Below, one piece after another: positions 27,013 through 35,649 of a stretch of DNA of 64,000 nucleotides. A program made the translations under genes and the position numbers. The notes under the pieces were generated by a model. It saw nothing but the letters and a program-made list of their open reading frames with translations. It did not search any database and had not been told where the DNA came from. How positions within the stretch are numbered: position 1 is the first letter of the stretch; the number at the start of each line of letters is the position of its first letter. The DNA lies in the NCBI GenBank assembly GCA_030842085.1, contig JAUUSE010000001.1, forward strand, positions 38,289 through 102,288. The letters are read 5' to 3'. The stretch is from Timburyella sp030842085. Lineage in GTDB: Bacteria > Bacillota > Clostridia > Oscillospirales > Acutalibacteraceae.

Positions 27013-27042
27013 ATGGCAGCTGCTGAAATAAGCAGCTGCCAT
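27013..27042 (-). terminator. 12-bp hairpin, probable terminator of pduL
   Basis: Arms ATGGCAGCTGCT and its perfect complement enclose a 6-base loop. The minus strand continues with TTTTGATTT. It lies between the convergent spoVAE and pduL genes. Confidence 0.65.
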
Positions 27043-27104
27043 ATAATGAATAAAACAAAGCAAAAAGTTTACGGCATTCCATTACTACATAAATAAAACG
27101 AAAA

Positions 27105-27677
27105 TTAGACTATTTCACCATATGTTTCAGGGCCAATCATAGCGGCATTGCCCTCGTCGGTATCAACGTGCATAGCCAGGCTGAATTTATCACTAACCCT
27201 TATAACTACGTCGCCGAAAACGAGGGAACGGCTGCCGGAATCTACTTTTACATTTACTATCTGGCGATCCTTAACATTAAAATGCTCGGCATCGGCAGGA
27301 GTCATATGAATATGCCGCTTAGCGACTATAACTCCTTTGTCAATTTCGATTTCGCCGGCAGGGCCTATAATTTTGCAGCCGGGAGTGCCGTCAATATCTC
27401 CGGATTCTCTTACAACGCAGGGAATGCCGAGCGAACGTGCATCGGTAGCGGATATCTCGACCTGTGTGGCGCTTCTAACGGGACCCAATATGCTGACATT
27501 CTCCATTGAACGCTTAGGCCCGACTATTGTGACGCGTTCGCCGCTTGCAAACTGCCCCGGCTGTGAAAGCTCTTTACGGACAGTAAGCTCATAATCCTTT
27601 CCAAATAAAATATTCAAAGCTTCGCGGCTGACATGTACATGGCGCGCAGAAACTTCAATTAGTATACGTGATTCCAT
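27105..27677 (-). CDS. pduL: phosphate acyltransferase, PduL type
   Basis: A 190-residue phosphotransacylase of the PTAC family that is unrelated to Pta. Two conserved His motifs that bind zinc are visible, SARHVHVS (H13, H15) and VAKRHIHMTP, with MHVDTDEGNAA near the end. It interconverts acyl-CoA and acyl phosphate. The N-terminus is short, without the encapsulation peptide that targets PduL to microcompartments, and no shell genes are near. A cytosolic role in making acetyl phosphate from PflB-derived acetyl-CoA is therefore likely. Confidence 0.93.
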   Translation of the reverse strand: MESRILIEVSARHVHVSREALNILFGKDYELTVRKELSQPGQFASGERVTIVGPKRSMENVSILGPVRSATQVEISATDARSLGIPCVVRESGDIDGTPGCKIIGPAGEIEIDKGVIVAKRHIHMTPADAEHFNVKDRQIVNVKVDSGSRSLVFGDVVIRVSDKFSLAMHVDTDEGNAAMIGPETYGEIV

Positions 27678-27711
27678 GGAATTCTCTCCTTATAAATTTT
27701 TCTGCGAAATT

Positions 27712-27740
27712 ATTTTACACCCAAAGGTGAACAATTTCAA
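27712..27740 (-). promoter_or_regulatory. promoter of pduL
   Basis: TTGAAA (27740-27735) and TAAAAT (27717-27712) are 17 bases apart on the minus strand, about 35 bases before the pduL start. Confidence 0.65.
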
Positions 27741-27923
27741 TAACTGATGACAAAATATAATATAATATGATATAATAATATTAAAATCGACTAAAAACAA
27801 CAAAAACCTGATGCATAAAAAGCATTAGCCGAAGCCATAATTATATTTTATGAGGGTAAACAACTGTTATACAGCGGTAAAAAGAGCATGGACACAGCAA
27901 ATTTATTGTATAGGGGTAATATT

Positions 27924-28499
27924 ATGAAATGTGGTAATTTGAATGAGCTAAGGCGGCTTTGTTCGGAGTGCAGGCTGTGTGAACTACACAACGGCAGGAC
28001 AAATGTTGTATTTGGTACAGGTAATCCCCATGCAGAGATTATGTTTATAGGAGAAGGGCCCGGTGAGCAGGAAGATATAACAGGTGAACCGTTTGTCGGG
28101 CGTGCCGGCAGGCTTTTAGACAAATATTTTTATGCGATGGATATAGACAGGGCAGATATTTACATAGCAAATATGGTAAAATGCCGTCCGCCTCAGAATA
28201 GGGACCCGTCGCCTGAAGAGCAGGATATATGCTTACAGTACTTAAGAGAGCAGGTAAGGCTTATAAGGCCGAAAATGATAATCTGCCTTGGGAGAATAGC
28301 GGCTCAAAAGCTGATTTACCCGAACTTTAAGGTAACAAAGCAGCACGGAGAATGGACAGAAAAAAACGGCGTGCTGATGATGGGAACCTTTCATCCGGCG
28401 TCATTGCTTCGCAACCCCGCGCAGAAGCCGGCGGCGTTAGAGGATTTTATGAAAATACGCGATAAAATAGCTGAACTAAAAATAAAAGTAAAAGAATAA
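27924..28499 (+). CDS. uracil-DNA glycosylase, family 4 (Fe-S type)
   Basis: The 191-residue protein removes uracil from DNA. Family 4 features are the N-terminal cysteines (CSECRLC, residues 13-19), motif A GEGPGEQED, FVGRAGRLLD, the cluster cysteine in VKCRPP and the C-terminal HPAS motif in GTFHPASLLRNP. The ATG at 27924 is preceded by AGGGGT six bases upstream; the frame extends 12 codons further up without a ribosome site. Confidence 0.94.
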   Translation: MKCGNLNELRRLCSECRLCELHNGRTNVVFGTGNPHAEIMFIGEGPGEQEDITGEPFVGRAGRLLDKYFYAMDIDRADIYIANMVKCRPPQNRDPSPEEQDICLQYLREQVRLIRPKMIICLGRIAAQKLIYPNFKVTKQHGEWTEKNGVLMMGTFHPASLLRNPAQKPAALEDFMKIRDKIAELKIKVKE

Positions 28500-28503
28500 T
28501 AGC

Positions 28504-28546
28504 TGGCCTGCCCTGTTCAGTAGAATTGGGGCAGGTCATTGTTTTG
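28504..28546 (+). terminator. terminator of the uracil-DNA glycosylase gene
   Basis: A 10-bp stem (TGGCCTGCCC with its G-U-containing complement at 28529-28538), a 15-base loop and a TTGTTTT tail, directly after the stop codon. Confidence 0.8.
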
Positions 28547-28864
28547 ATATAAATTGTCTTTTTATGCAGGAAAGAAAATTTTTATAAATCCGGCTACCAT
28601 ACGCCATACGGCGAAAGGTCGCGGGCAAGACACTGCAAATGGGCTGCTGGGCAGCCTTAGGCTTATGACATATTCCCATCAAACACAGCAGGCAGATTTT
28701 GATAAAGCTGAAAGCAGCATTAAACCGAGACAATGCCATTGTCGGCCGGCTGATTTCCACTGCATCTAATGCTTCATAAGGATGTTTAGAGCAAATTCTG
28801 CCTGTGTTTGCAGAATATAAATATAATTTACGGCATTTGATATGAAAAGCTGGGATGGCAGAAA
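28547..28864. other. intergenic between convergent genes, nothing recognised
   Basis: A 71-codon open frame at 28554-28769 has no ribosome site and resembles no protein I know. No repeat or RNA is seen. Confidence 0.5.
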
Positions 28865-29458
28865 TTATTTTGTATCAGCCTCGCTCTGTTCGTCAAGCGA
28901 CATAGAAAAGCTCGGCAGAAACTCTTTTAAAAAGCAGTCGACCTCAGGCATATTGTATTCTTCCAGCGTGCGCCGAATAGTTTTGGCGGCGTCGCGGAAT
29001 TCGTTGTTGCCCATTTTCTCCTCTTCAATACATTTTATAAGCGCCGACAGTTTATCCGCCGCCTTGATTATGCGCAGAATATTCTCATCGTCCTGCGCAA
29101 AGGCGTCGCGGTAGTCAGGCTGTATGTCCTGCGGAAGGTAGGATATAAGTCGGTCGGATGCGACGGCTTCGAGGCTTTTATAGGCAGTTTTTATTTCAGG
29201 ATTATAATATTTTACCGGCGTGGGCAAATCTCCTGTTATAATCTCGCTGCAGTCGTGAAAGAGAGCCGCAACTGCAGCCTTGTTTTCATCGACATTACCG
29301 CCGAACCGGCGATTTTTTATTATACACAGCGCATGGGCTATAACAGCGGTGTCAAAGCTGTGCTCGCACAGATTTTCCTGCCGCAGATTTCGCATAAGCC
29401 CCCATCGATATATATGCTTCATACGCCACAGCATAGCGTAAAATTGATTTTTACTCAT
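28865..29458 (-). CDS. HD-domain 5'-deoxynucleotidase (YfbR-like)
   Basis: A 197-residue HD-superfamily metal-dependent phosphohydrolase. The metal ligands are visible in EHSFDTAVIAH, LFHDCSEIITGD and ADKLSALIKC. The YfbR type removes phosphate from deoxynucleoside monophosphates. The opening FYAMLWRMKHIYRWGLMR is typical of the family. The ATG at 29458 has AAGGAG six bases upstream; the frame continues 61 codons further up without support. It is divergent from the yfhO-like gene. Confidence 0.88.
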   Translation of the reverse strand: MSKNQFYAMLWRMKHIYRWGLMRNLRQENLCEHSFDTAVIAHALCIIKNRRFGGNVDENKAAVAALFHDCSEIITGDLPTPVKYYNPEIKTAYKSLEAVASDRLISYLPQDIQPDYRDAFAQDDENILRIIKAADKLSALIKCIEEEKMGNNEFRDAAKTIRRTLEEYNMPEVDCFLKEFLPSFSMSLDEQSEADTK

Positions 29459-29556
29459 AGTTGGCTCCTTATTATTATTCGGCGAGTTTATTATAAAACA
29501 CATATATTGATATGTAAATGGGCAAAAATTTACTTTATTATTTGTGGCAGTGCTGT

Positions 29557-29562
29557 TATAAT
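29557..29562 (+). promoter_or_regulatory. extended -10 promoter of the yfhO-like gene
   Basis: TG-T-TATAAT (29554-29562) is an extended -10 element about 32 bases before the start codon; the -35 region is weak. Confidence 0.5.
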
Positions 29563-29593
29563 GTAAATTATAAAAACGTAGGATGGGATATAA

Positions 29594-32395
29594 ATGCAGA
29601 TATTTCAAAGAAATGGAAGCGGGATAAAGCAGACAAATCAAAAGGAGCTTTATCTAATGGCGTTTGGGCTGTCGTTTATCGCCGCGTGTGCCCTGTTCAT
29701 CCCCTTTATGATAAAGGACGGAGGCTACTTTTTATTTTACGGCGACTTCAACGTACAGCAGATACCATTTTATAAAATGTGCCATGACGCGGTGCGGTCG
29801 GGCAATATATTCTGGAACTGGAACACCGACCTTGGCGTAAACTTTATAAGCTCATATTCGTTTTACTTATTAGGCAGCCCGTTTTTCTGGCTGACCATAC
29901 CATTCCCTAGCTGGATGGTTCCGTATTTGATGGGGCCGCTGCTCATACTCAAATTTTCATGTGCATCTTTAACGGCGTATATATATCTCAGGCGGTTTGT
30001 AAAGCCGCAGAGCGCTGTTATCGGCGGATTGCTTTATGCATTTTCGGGATTTTCAATATATAACATCTTCTTCAATCATTTCCACGAAGCGATAATTATT
30101 TTCCCCATACTTCTTTATACATTAGAGCTGTATATGGAGGAGAATAAAAAGGGAGTATTTGCGCTTGCGGTATTTGCCGCTGCATTTATGAATTATTTCT
30201 TCTTTGCCGGCATGGTAGTATTTGTAATGATATACTGGCTGCTGCGCATGCTTTCCGGCAAATGGAGCATAACAATGCCGCGGTTTGGGTGGCTGCTTTT
30301 TGAAGCGGTGATAGGCGTTGCACTTGCGGCGGTATTGCTGTTGCCGTCGGCGCTGACGGTGCTTGCCAATCCGCGTACCAGCAGCCAGCTGATAGGCTGG
30401 GACAATGTGCTATATGGCAAGAATCAGATATTCCTAAATGCTATAGAAGTGTTTTTCTTCCCGCCGGACTTGCCGGCGCGCCCGGTATTCTTTACGGGGT
30501 CGGACGTAAAGTGGTCATCGCTTGCGGCATGGCTCCCGGTATTCAGCATGACGGGCGCGATAGGCTTTATGTGCGCGAAGAAAGGTCACTGGCTCAAGCG
30601 AATAATAATAATACTCTTCTTTATGGCGCTTGTTCCGGGGCTTAACAGCTTATTCTATATGGCCAACTCGGCATATTATGCGCGTTGGTATTATATGCTG
30701 GTGCTCATGATAGTGCTTGCTACAGTAATCTCATTTGAAGACAAGGAAGTCAACTGGTGGCAGGGACTCAGGTGGACAGCGGGAATAACCGCAGCGTTTA
30801 TATTAGTAATAGGCTTTTTACCGGCAAAGACGGACGGCAACGGCAAGGTCACGCAATGGGGACTTTACGACCATGAGTTTACTTCGCGCTTTTGGATAAC
30901 ATGCGCCATTGCTGTAATAAGCCTTATAATACTTGCGCTGCTTATTACCATGATGCGAAAGCCTAAAGAGGCGAAGAACTTCTTTAGGACGACGGTTTTT
31001 GTAGTAATGGCGGTGTCAGTAATATATTCGTCGTACTTTGTGGCGGGCGGCAAAACCCACTCAAACGACTCAGACGAGGTAATAAACAACTATATAAGGG
31101 GCGCAGATAAAATTACTCTGCCGGACAACGGCGTTATTCGCACCGACTTTTACAATTGTATGGACAATGCCGGCATGTTCCTTGAGCTGCCTACAATAAA
31201 TGCTTTCCACTCGGTAGTGCCGGTGTCTATAATGAATTTCTATGAGTACGTGGGCGTAACCCGTGACGTTGCATCGCGCCCGGAATATGACGATGAAGCG
31301 CTGCGCAGCCTGCTTTCGGTAAAATGGATGTTTGATTATGCCGGCGACAGCAGCAACTTTGAGTCCGCCAGCGGTTCAACAAAGATGAAAGGCTATAATT
31401 ATTATGCAACTCAGAATGATTTCAAAATATATGAAAATACTAACTTTATACCTTTCGGCTTTGCTTATGATACTTATGTAGACAAGTCGACGGCGGATTC
31501 TATAGATGAGAAGAATAGGGCGCATCTAATGCTCAAGGCGCTTATACTGGACAATGAGCAGATTTCACGTCATTCTGACATATTGACGAATATTACCGAT
31601 ACGCTTGTAGACGAGAGCGTAGATTCGACTCAGATGGCGGAGAACGGCAGCACGAGTGTAAAAAACCAATTAGATTTCAGTTATGACGCCTTAGTACAGG
31701 ATGTTGCAGAGCGTAATCTTCAGTGTTCATCTTATTTTGCTTATGACAATCGCGGCTTTGACTGCACGATAAACCTCAGTTCAGAGCAGCTGGTATTTTT
31801 CAGCGTGCCTTATGAGGACGGCTGGAGTGCGACGGTAGACGGTCAAGCGGTGGACATAGAGCAGGTAAACGTAGGCTTTATGGCGGTAAGAGTAGGAGCC
31901 GGCGAGCATACGATACGCTTTAATTACATGACGCCGGGCCTTGGCTGGGGCGCCTTGATATCGCTTGGCGCAGCTGCAGCATTGATTATATATGTAATTC
32001 TTTGGAAAGTATATTCCAGGGACAATATGGAAGTATTTGAGCGTGAGCGCCGTGCGCAGGCAATAAAGGTGTTTGACGACGATGCCGGCAGCGGATTCAA
32101 AGTAAATCTGCCATATCAGAGCGACCAGACGAGCGGTGGACAATATAATGATGAGTACAGCGGCGCACCGCAGAATGAGCAGAGTTCTGGAAATAATAAT
32201 ACAGAAGCGGGACTTAATATGGATAACCAGCCGGCAGAAGAGGATACATCTGATATAGTAAACGGAGGGTTACTAGCTCCTAACGATGCTGATGTCGATA
32301 AAGAATCTCAGCTTTACGAAGATGGCATGGACGGCCTTTCCGATAAATCGGATGAGCCGGATGATGACGGCCCAAATACTGGCAGCGGCGAATAA
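29594..32395 (+). CDS. YfhO-family polytopic membrane protein
   Basis: A large (933-residue) membrane protein of the YfhO family. The first half contains about a dozen membrane helices with GDFNVQQIPFYKM after the first, a polyprenyl-sugar-transferase-like topology. A long extracytoplasmic region (about 490-770) is followed by a helix near 795 (GWGALISLGAAAALIIYVILW) and an acidic, Gly/Asn-rich cytosolic tail of about 100 residues. B. subtilis YfhO is linked to lipoteichoic-acid glycosylation. The adjacent GT2 enzyme, 69 bp downstream on the same strand, could make the lipid-linked sugar it uses; that is inference. Confidence 0.87.
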   Translation: MQIFQRNGSGIKQTNQKELYLMAFGLSFIAACALFIPFMIKDGGYFLFYGDFNVQQIPFYKMCHDAVRSGNIFWNWNTDLGVNFISSYSFYLLGSPFFWLTIPFPSWMVPYLMGPLLILKFSCASLTAYIYLRRFVKPQSAVIGGLLYAFSGFSIYNIFFNHFHEAIIIFPILLYTLELYMEENKKGVFALAVFAAAFMNYFFFAGMVVFVMIYWLLRMLSGKWSITMPRFGWLLFEAVIGVALAAVLLLPSALTVLANPRTSSQLIGWDNVLYGKNQIFLNAIEVFFFPPDLPARPVFFTGSDVKWSSLAAWLPVFSMTGAIGFMCAKKGHWLKRIIIILFFMALVPGLNSLFYMANSAYYARWYYMLVLMIVLATVISFEDKEVNWWQGLRWTAGITAAFILVIGFLPAKTDGNGKVTQWGLYDHEFTSRFWITCAIAVISLIILALLITMMRKPKEAKNFFRTTVFVVMAVSVIYSSYFVAGGKTHSNDSDEVINNYIRGADKITLPDNGVIRTDFYNCMDNAGMFLELPTINAFHSVVPVSIMNFYEYVGVTRDVASRPEYDDEALRSLLSVKWMFDYAGDSSNFESASGSTKMKGYNYYATQNDFKIYENTNFIPFGFAYDTYVDKSTADSIDEKNRAHLMLKALILDNEQISRHSDILTNITDTLVDESVDSTQMAENGSTSVKNQLDFSYDALVQDVAERNLQCSSYFAYDNRGFDCTINLSSEQLVFFSVPYEDGWSATVDGQAVDIEQVNVGFMAVRVGAGEHTIRFNYMTPGLGWGALISLGAAAALIIYVILWKVYSRDNMEVFERERRAQAIKVFDDDAGSGFKVNLPYQSDQTSGGQYNDEYSGAPQNEQSSGNNNTEAGLNMDNQPAEEDTSDIVNGGLLAPNDADVDKESQLYEDGMDGLSDKSDEPDDDGPNTGSGE

Positions 32396-32464
32396 TAAAG
32401 CGGTTTAATTTTTAAACGGATGAGGTCGTTGAGACTGCATCTAAAGTAGGACGGGTGAAAGCTA

Positions 32465-33412
32465 ATGGCTCCGGTTTTATATATTGTAGTACCCTGTTAC
32501 AATGAGCAGGAGGTGCTGCCAGAAACAATCAAGCGCCTTAGCGCAAAGCTGCGTGAGATGATAGACGGCGATGTATGCAGCAGTGAGAGCCGCATGCTGT
32601 TTGTCGATGACGGGAGCAAGGACAGCACATGGGAAATAATAATGAAAGCCCATACTGAAAACGAGTATGTATGTGGGCTTAAGCTTTCGCATAACCGCGG
32701 GCATCAGAATGCGCTGTTAGCTGGGCTTATGTCGGCGAAAGAGCTTTGCGACTGTGCTGTTTCGATGGATGCAGATTTGCAGGACGATATAGGTGTGTTG
32801 GACGAGTTTGTGCAGAAATATATCGGCGGCTGCGATATAGTGTACGGCGTAAGAAGCAACCGAAAAAAGGACACATTTTTTAAACGGTTTACGGCTGAAT
32901 GCTTTTATAAATTTATGAAGCTGCTTGGTGTTGAGATAGTAAATAATCATGCAGACTACCGATTAATGAGCAAGCGCACGCTTGAGACTCTCAGCGAGTA
33001 CAGAGAGGTAAACCTGTTTTTGCGCGGCATAGTACCGCTCATGGGATTTAAAAGCGATATAGTATATTATGAGCGCGACAAGCGTTTTGCCGGTGAGTCA
33101 AAATATCCGCTTAAGAAGATGATATCCTTTGCCATTGACGGAATAACGTCGTTCAGCGTAAAGCCGCTTAAGCTGATATCGAATGTGGGGATAATAATAT
33201 CGCTGCTCAGCATACTTGGCATACTTTACGCGCTTATATCGAAGATTATGGGCACGGCGGCGCCGGGCTGGACTGCGACGATTGCTTCAATATGGCTGGT
33301 GTGCGGCATTATCATGTTCTGCCTTGGCGTAATTGGGGAGTATATAGGAAAGATATACATTGAAGTGAAAGCGCGGCCGAAGTATACTGTAGAGGAATTT
33401 TTAAAAAAGTAA
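32465..33412 (+). CDS. GT2 glycosyltransferase, DPM1/GtrB-like
   Basis: A 315-residue inverting glycosyltransferase. The GT-A core shows IVVPCYNEQEVLPETI, FVDDGSKDSTW, the DxD region MDADLQDD and DYRLMSKRTLE. Two C-terminal membrane helices (about 238-300) are typical of polyprenyl-phosphate sugar synthases such as GtrB and YkcC. It likely transfers a hexose from a sugar nucleotide to undecaprenyl phosphate on the cytosolic face. It is co-directional with the yfhO-like gene and is followed by a strong terminator, so the pair probably forms one unit. Confidence 0.92.
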   Translation: MAPVLYIVVPCYNEQEVLPETIKRLSAKLREMIDGDVCSSESRMLFVDDGSKDSTWEIIMKAHTENEYVCGLKLSHNRGHQNALLAGLMSAKELCDCAVSMDADLQDDIGVLDEFVQKYIGGCDIVYGVRSNRKKDTFFKRFTAECFYKFMKLLGVEIVNNHADYRLMSKRTLETLSEYREVNLFLRGIVPLMGFKSDIVYYERDKRFAGESKYPLKKMISFAIDGITSFSVKPLKLISNVGIIISLLSILGILYALISKIMGTAAPGWTATIASIWLVCGIIMFCLGVIGEYIGKIYIEVKARPKYTVEEFLKK

Positions 33413-33427
33413 TTATTATAATCTGAT

Positions 33428-33458
33428 AAAAAGACGCCTTTATTGGTGTCTTTTTTAT
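33428..33458 (+). terminator. terminator of the yfhO-like/GT2 unit
   Basis: An 11-bp stem AAAAAGACGCC/GGTGTCTTTTT with a 6-base loop, ending in a T-run 16 bases after the stop. Confidence 0.9.
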
Positions 33459-33469
33459 TGCAGTGTTAA

Positions 33470-33492
33470 AACCACTGGCTAAGCCAGTGGTT
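33470..33492. repeat. GC-rich hairpin, possible insertion-element end
   Basis: AACCACTGGC and its perfect complement are separated by TAA. Hairpins of this shape occur at the ends of IS200/IS605-type elements, and a possible transposase fragment follows about 80 bases downstream. No intact element is present. Confidence 0.4.
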
Positions 33493-33574
33493 CATGAGAG
33501 CCTAAGGCGAAAAGATAGAAAGCAAAGGGAGAACATTCAGATGAGTCCAAACGATGTAAAGTCTATAACACACA

Positions 33575-33661
33575 AAGCGCCTGCATAAAAAATTGCAGTA
33601 CAAGACTCCGGAACAGAAAGAAGAGGAATATGCCTTAAAACATGCGGATTTACAAGAATGA
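33575..33661 (+). pseudogene. possible C-terminal remnant of an IS3-like transposase
   Basis: The frame reads KRLHKKLQYKTPEQKEEEYA and then stops. The arrangement of a basic-aromatic stretch followed by 'L-x-Y-K-T-P-E' resembles the last 25 residues of IS3-family OrfB transposases. Only about 28 codons are visible, so this may be chance. No DDE domain is found upstream. Confidence 0.3.
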
Positions 33662-33800
33662 ATAAATAGACTAAGGGGTTTATAAAGATTTGTTTTGACT
33701 TGTTTCATTTGTAAATTTCTATTTTTCTGATTTTGAGTTCAATTGGCAAAATGAGAAATGACTTTGAAAAACCGCTAAAATACTGGTTTTATAACAAAAG

Positions 33801-33843
33801 CACCGTTGTGTCCAAACCTCAAGGGTTCAGACTTCAATGGTGT
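33801..33843. repeat. long bulged stem-loop, unassigned
   Basis: CACC, TTG, GTC and ACC pair in order with GGT, GAC, CAA and GGTG around a TCAAG loop. The structure lies in gene-poor sequence between the possible transposase remnant and tRNA-Val. It may be an element end or an RNA hairpin. Confidence 0.4.
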
Positions 33844-33934
33844 CTTAATTCGACTCCGCTGTATGGACATGAATCTCTGTAAATTCTTTTGGTTATTAAA
33901 GACAAGATTAACGCCGCGGGTGATGGAGTAAAAT

Positions 33935-33974
33935 AAAAAACTGAGCCCGGAACGCGAATTGCGTCCAGGCTCAG
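33935..33974 (-). terminator. terminator of tRNA-Val
   Basis: On the minus strand CTGAGCC pairs with GGCTCAG around an inner stem and is followed by TTTTTTATTTT, just downstream of the tRNA 3' end. Confidence 0.85.
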
Positions 33975-33979
33975 CCTGG

Positions 33980-34056
33980 TGGTGGAGACAGAGGGACTCG
34001 AACCCGCGACCTCTGCGATGTGAACGCAGCGCTCTAACCAGCTGAGCTATGCCTCC
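33980..34056 (-). tRNA. tRNA-Val (anticodon CAC)
   Basis: A 77-base cloverleaf with encoded CCA. The acceptor GGAGGCA pairs with TGTCTCC (one G-U), the anticodon stem CTGCG/CGCAG encloses loop TTCACAT, and the T-arm contains GGTTCGAGTCC. Anticodon CAC reads GUG. Confidence 0.95.
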
Positions 34057-34224
34057 AAATTATTAACTTTATTTATTATAATACCAAATATTAAATTTTT
34101 CAATTGGTAAAATCATTAACATTGCTTTACATTTGTTTAAATTATTCAATGCTGAAATGGAATAATTAAGCTAAAATTTCAATATAGAAAAATTTGGGGC
34201 AAAATCATCCAAAAGAGAAAAAGA

Positions 34225-34388
34225 TTGGTAGCGCCGTGAAAGCGCTGTGAGCGCGCTTTCAAGCCAACAGCCATACAAGCGTGGCTTTTTTAAAAAAAGG
34301 AGCCACAGCGGAATGAGCGCGTCATTTTTTACAAGAAGTCGCCGCAAGCGATATGCAGCTTGCGGCGACATGGCCCGCCCGAAGGGAT
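34225..34388. repeat. repeat unit A with a tRNA-Arg 3'-end fragment
   Basis: The segment from TTGGTAGCGC (34225) to TGGCCCGCCCGAAGGGAT (34371-34388) parallels 34623-34788 at an offset of about 398-400 bp. It holds the last 18 bases of tRNA-Arg(CCG), CCA included, and directly next to them a 12-bp perfect hairpin (34338-34369) in the position of the tRNA terminator. Short open frames here are not convincing genes. Confidence 0.7.
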
Positions 34389-34453
34389 GATGCCGCCTTG
34401 CTTCGCCCGGCGTCCTCCGTCCTTGCAGCACAGCTGCAGCGGACTTCGCAGCT

Positions 34454-34480
34454 AAAAACGTGCCACCGGCACGTTTTTTT
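34454..34480. terminator. bidirectional terminator-like hairpin
   Basis: An 11-bp stem AAAAACGTGCC/GGCACGTTTTT with an ACC loop and T-runs on both strands. No gene ends here, so it belongs to the repeat region. Confidence 0.7.
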
Positions 34481-34498
34481 AACGCCGCTCACCCTCTC

Positions 34499-34520
34499 AG
34501 GGTTCGAATCCCTCCGAACG
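34499..34520 (+). repeat. tRNA T-arm remnant
   Basis: AGGGTTCGAATCCCT followed by CCGAACG looks like the T-arm and 3' acceptor strand of a plus-strand tRNA. No 5' half that could pair with it is present, so it is a fragment. Confidence 0.45.
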
Positions 34521-34622
34521 AAAATACGTCCGTATGCGGCGCCTGTCTTCTGTAAGGGTGAGATAAAAAGAATTTCTAATATTTTTAAAAGGAATTTGAA
34601 CTCTCGCGTATCCCGCAAAAAG

Positions 34623-34743
34623 TTGGTAGCGCAGCGGAGGCGTCATGCCCGCGTTTACAAGGGAATAGCCGCAGTCAGCGTGACTTTTTGCGGAAAAGGA
34701 GGAGCAAGGGAGCGGGCGGATGATTTTCTTTGAAAAAGAAAAT
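34623..34743. repeat. repeat unit B, next to the intact tRNA-Arg
   Basis: A diverged copy of unit A with shared blocks TTGGTAGCGC, a CAAG-x-x-AATAGCC-like block, GCGTG-x-CTTTTT and AAAAGGAG. It lies between the T-arm remnant and the tRNA-Arg terminator. Confidence 0.6.
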
Positions 34744-34767
34744 CGGAGCAAAGCGTACTTTGCTCCG
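34744..34767 (-). terminator. terminator of tRNA-Arg(CCG)
   Basis: A 10-bp perfect stem CGGAGCAAAG with its complement and a 4-base loop, followed on the minus strand by ATTTTCTTTTTC, three bases past the tRNA 3' end. Confidence 0.88.
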
Positions 34768-34770
34768 ACG

Positions 34771-34847
34771 TGGCCCGCCCGAAGGGATTCGAACCCCCAA
34801 CCTCTGGAATCGGAATCCATTGCGCTATCCAATTGCGCCACGGGCGG
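34771..34847 (-). tRNA. tRNA-Arg (anticodon CCG)
   Basis: A 77-base cloverleaf with encoded CCA. The acceptor CCGCCCG pairs fully with CGGGCGG, the D-stem is GCGC/GCGC, and the anticodon loop TTCCGAT gives CCG, reading CGG. The outermost anticodon-stem pair is A-G mismatched. Confidence 0.93.
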
Positions 34848-34983
34848 ATATATGCGACTAAATTAATATACTGCCTGTATATGCGTTTTGTCAAGATTAA
34901 TATGCCGTTGCCGCAAAAAATGCAAAAACCAAAATTTTATGGCTGAACCAACAACGGAGAAAAAACTGTACGGCAAAGAGCTG

Positions 34984-35649
34984 TCAGGATTTTTCCGCTC
35001 TTTTCTTTTTTACATTGCCAATATCCTCATATACGTCATAATGCTTTATATAATCATTCCACTCATCGTTGGAGACATGTGGATGCTCTTTTTTATATTT
35101 ATCATATATAATAGTCTCTGCTTTATCGTACTTTTTAAATATATTCCTTTTGTCCCTAAAGCTTATGAGATAAATTATTATAATAGCCAAAATATATACT
35201 ATTATAGGCAGCAGATGCTGTAGTACAAAACGTCCAGTGGCATTTTCCAAAGTAAGACGTCTATGCTCGGTCTCGCTCAGGAAAAAAATTAATGTAATTA
35301 TACCAGCAGGCAGTGTAAATATCATTGTAAGCAGATATTTTTTAAATATCATAAGTATAAATGCAACTATCATAGCAGCGCTTACGGAAAACATCACAAT
35401 CAGCGCTGAACGAAGCTGAACAATATCATAGTTATCCGGATAAAGCGCAGCATCTTCTATGCTTAAAAATACTTGGAAAATATAAGCTGCATTAACGAGT
35501 ATAAGATAAATCGCGGCGATAAAATAGAAAACTTTGCAGATTTTCGTAGTATTACCGCCAAGGTGCGACCAGTTTTCATTGTCGCGGAATATGCGCTGTT
35601 CTTCTTCACGAACTATTTTTTCCATTAACGTTGGATTTCTGTATTTCAT
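34984..35649 (-). CDS. polytopic membrane protein, function unknown
   Basis: A 221-residue protein with a soluble N-terminus (about 36 residues), four membrane helices (about 37-60, 82-102, 105-127, 143-163) and a charged cytosolic C-terminus (SFRDKRNIFKKYDKAETIIYDKYKK). I recognise no family. AGGAG lies six bases before the ATG at 35649. It stands alone between tRNA-Arg and a divergent flavoprotein gene. An overlapping plus-strand frame at 34888-35223 is a shadow. Confidence 0.75.
   Translation of the reverse strand: MKYRNPTLMEKIVREEEQRIFRDNENWSHLGGNTTKICKVFYFIAAIYLILVNAAYIFQVFLSIEDAALYPDNYDIVQLRSALIVMFSVSAAMIVAFILMIFKKYLLTMIFTLPAGIITLIFFLSETEHRRLTLENATGRFVLQHLLPIIVYILAIIIIYLISFRDKRNIFKKYDKAETIIYDKYKKEHPHVSNDEWNDYIKHYDVYEDIGNVKKKRAEKS

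Noticed and set aside
27105..27677. Bacterial microcompartment locus suggested by pduL
   Set aside because: No shell protein or signature enzyme is nearby, and the protein lacks an encapsulation peptide.
34171..34894. Several minus-strand frames of 79-114 codons around tRNA-Arg, one beginning MAQLDSAMDSDSRGWGFE
   Set aside because: They translate the tRNA, its terminator and the duplicated region. Such frames are often annotated next to tRNA genes in Clostridia but have no independent support.
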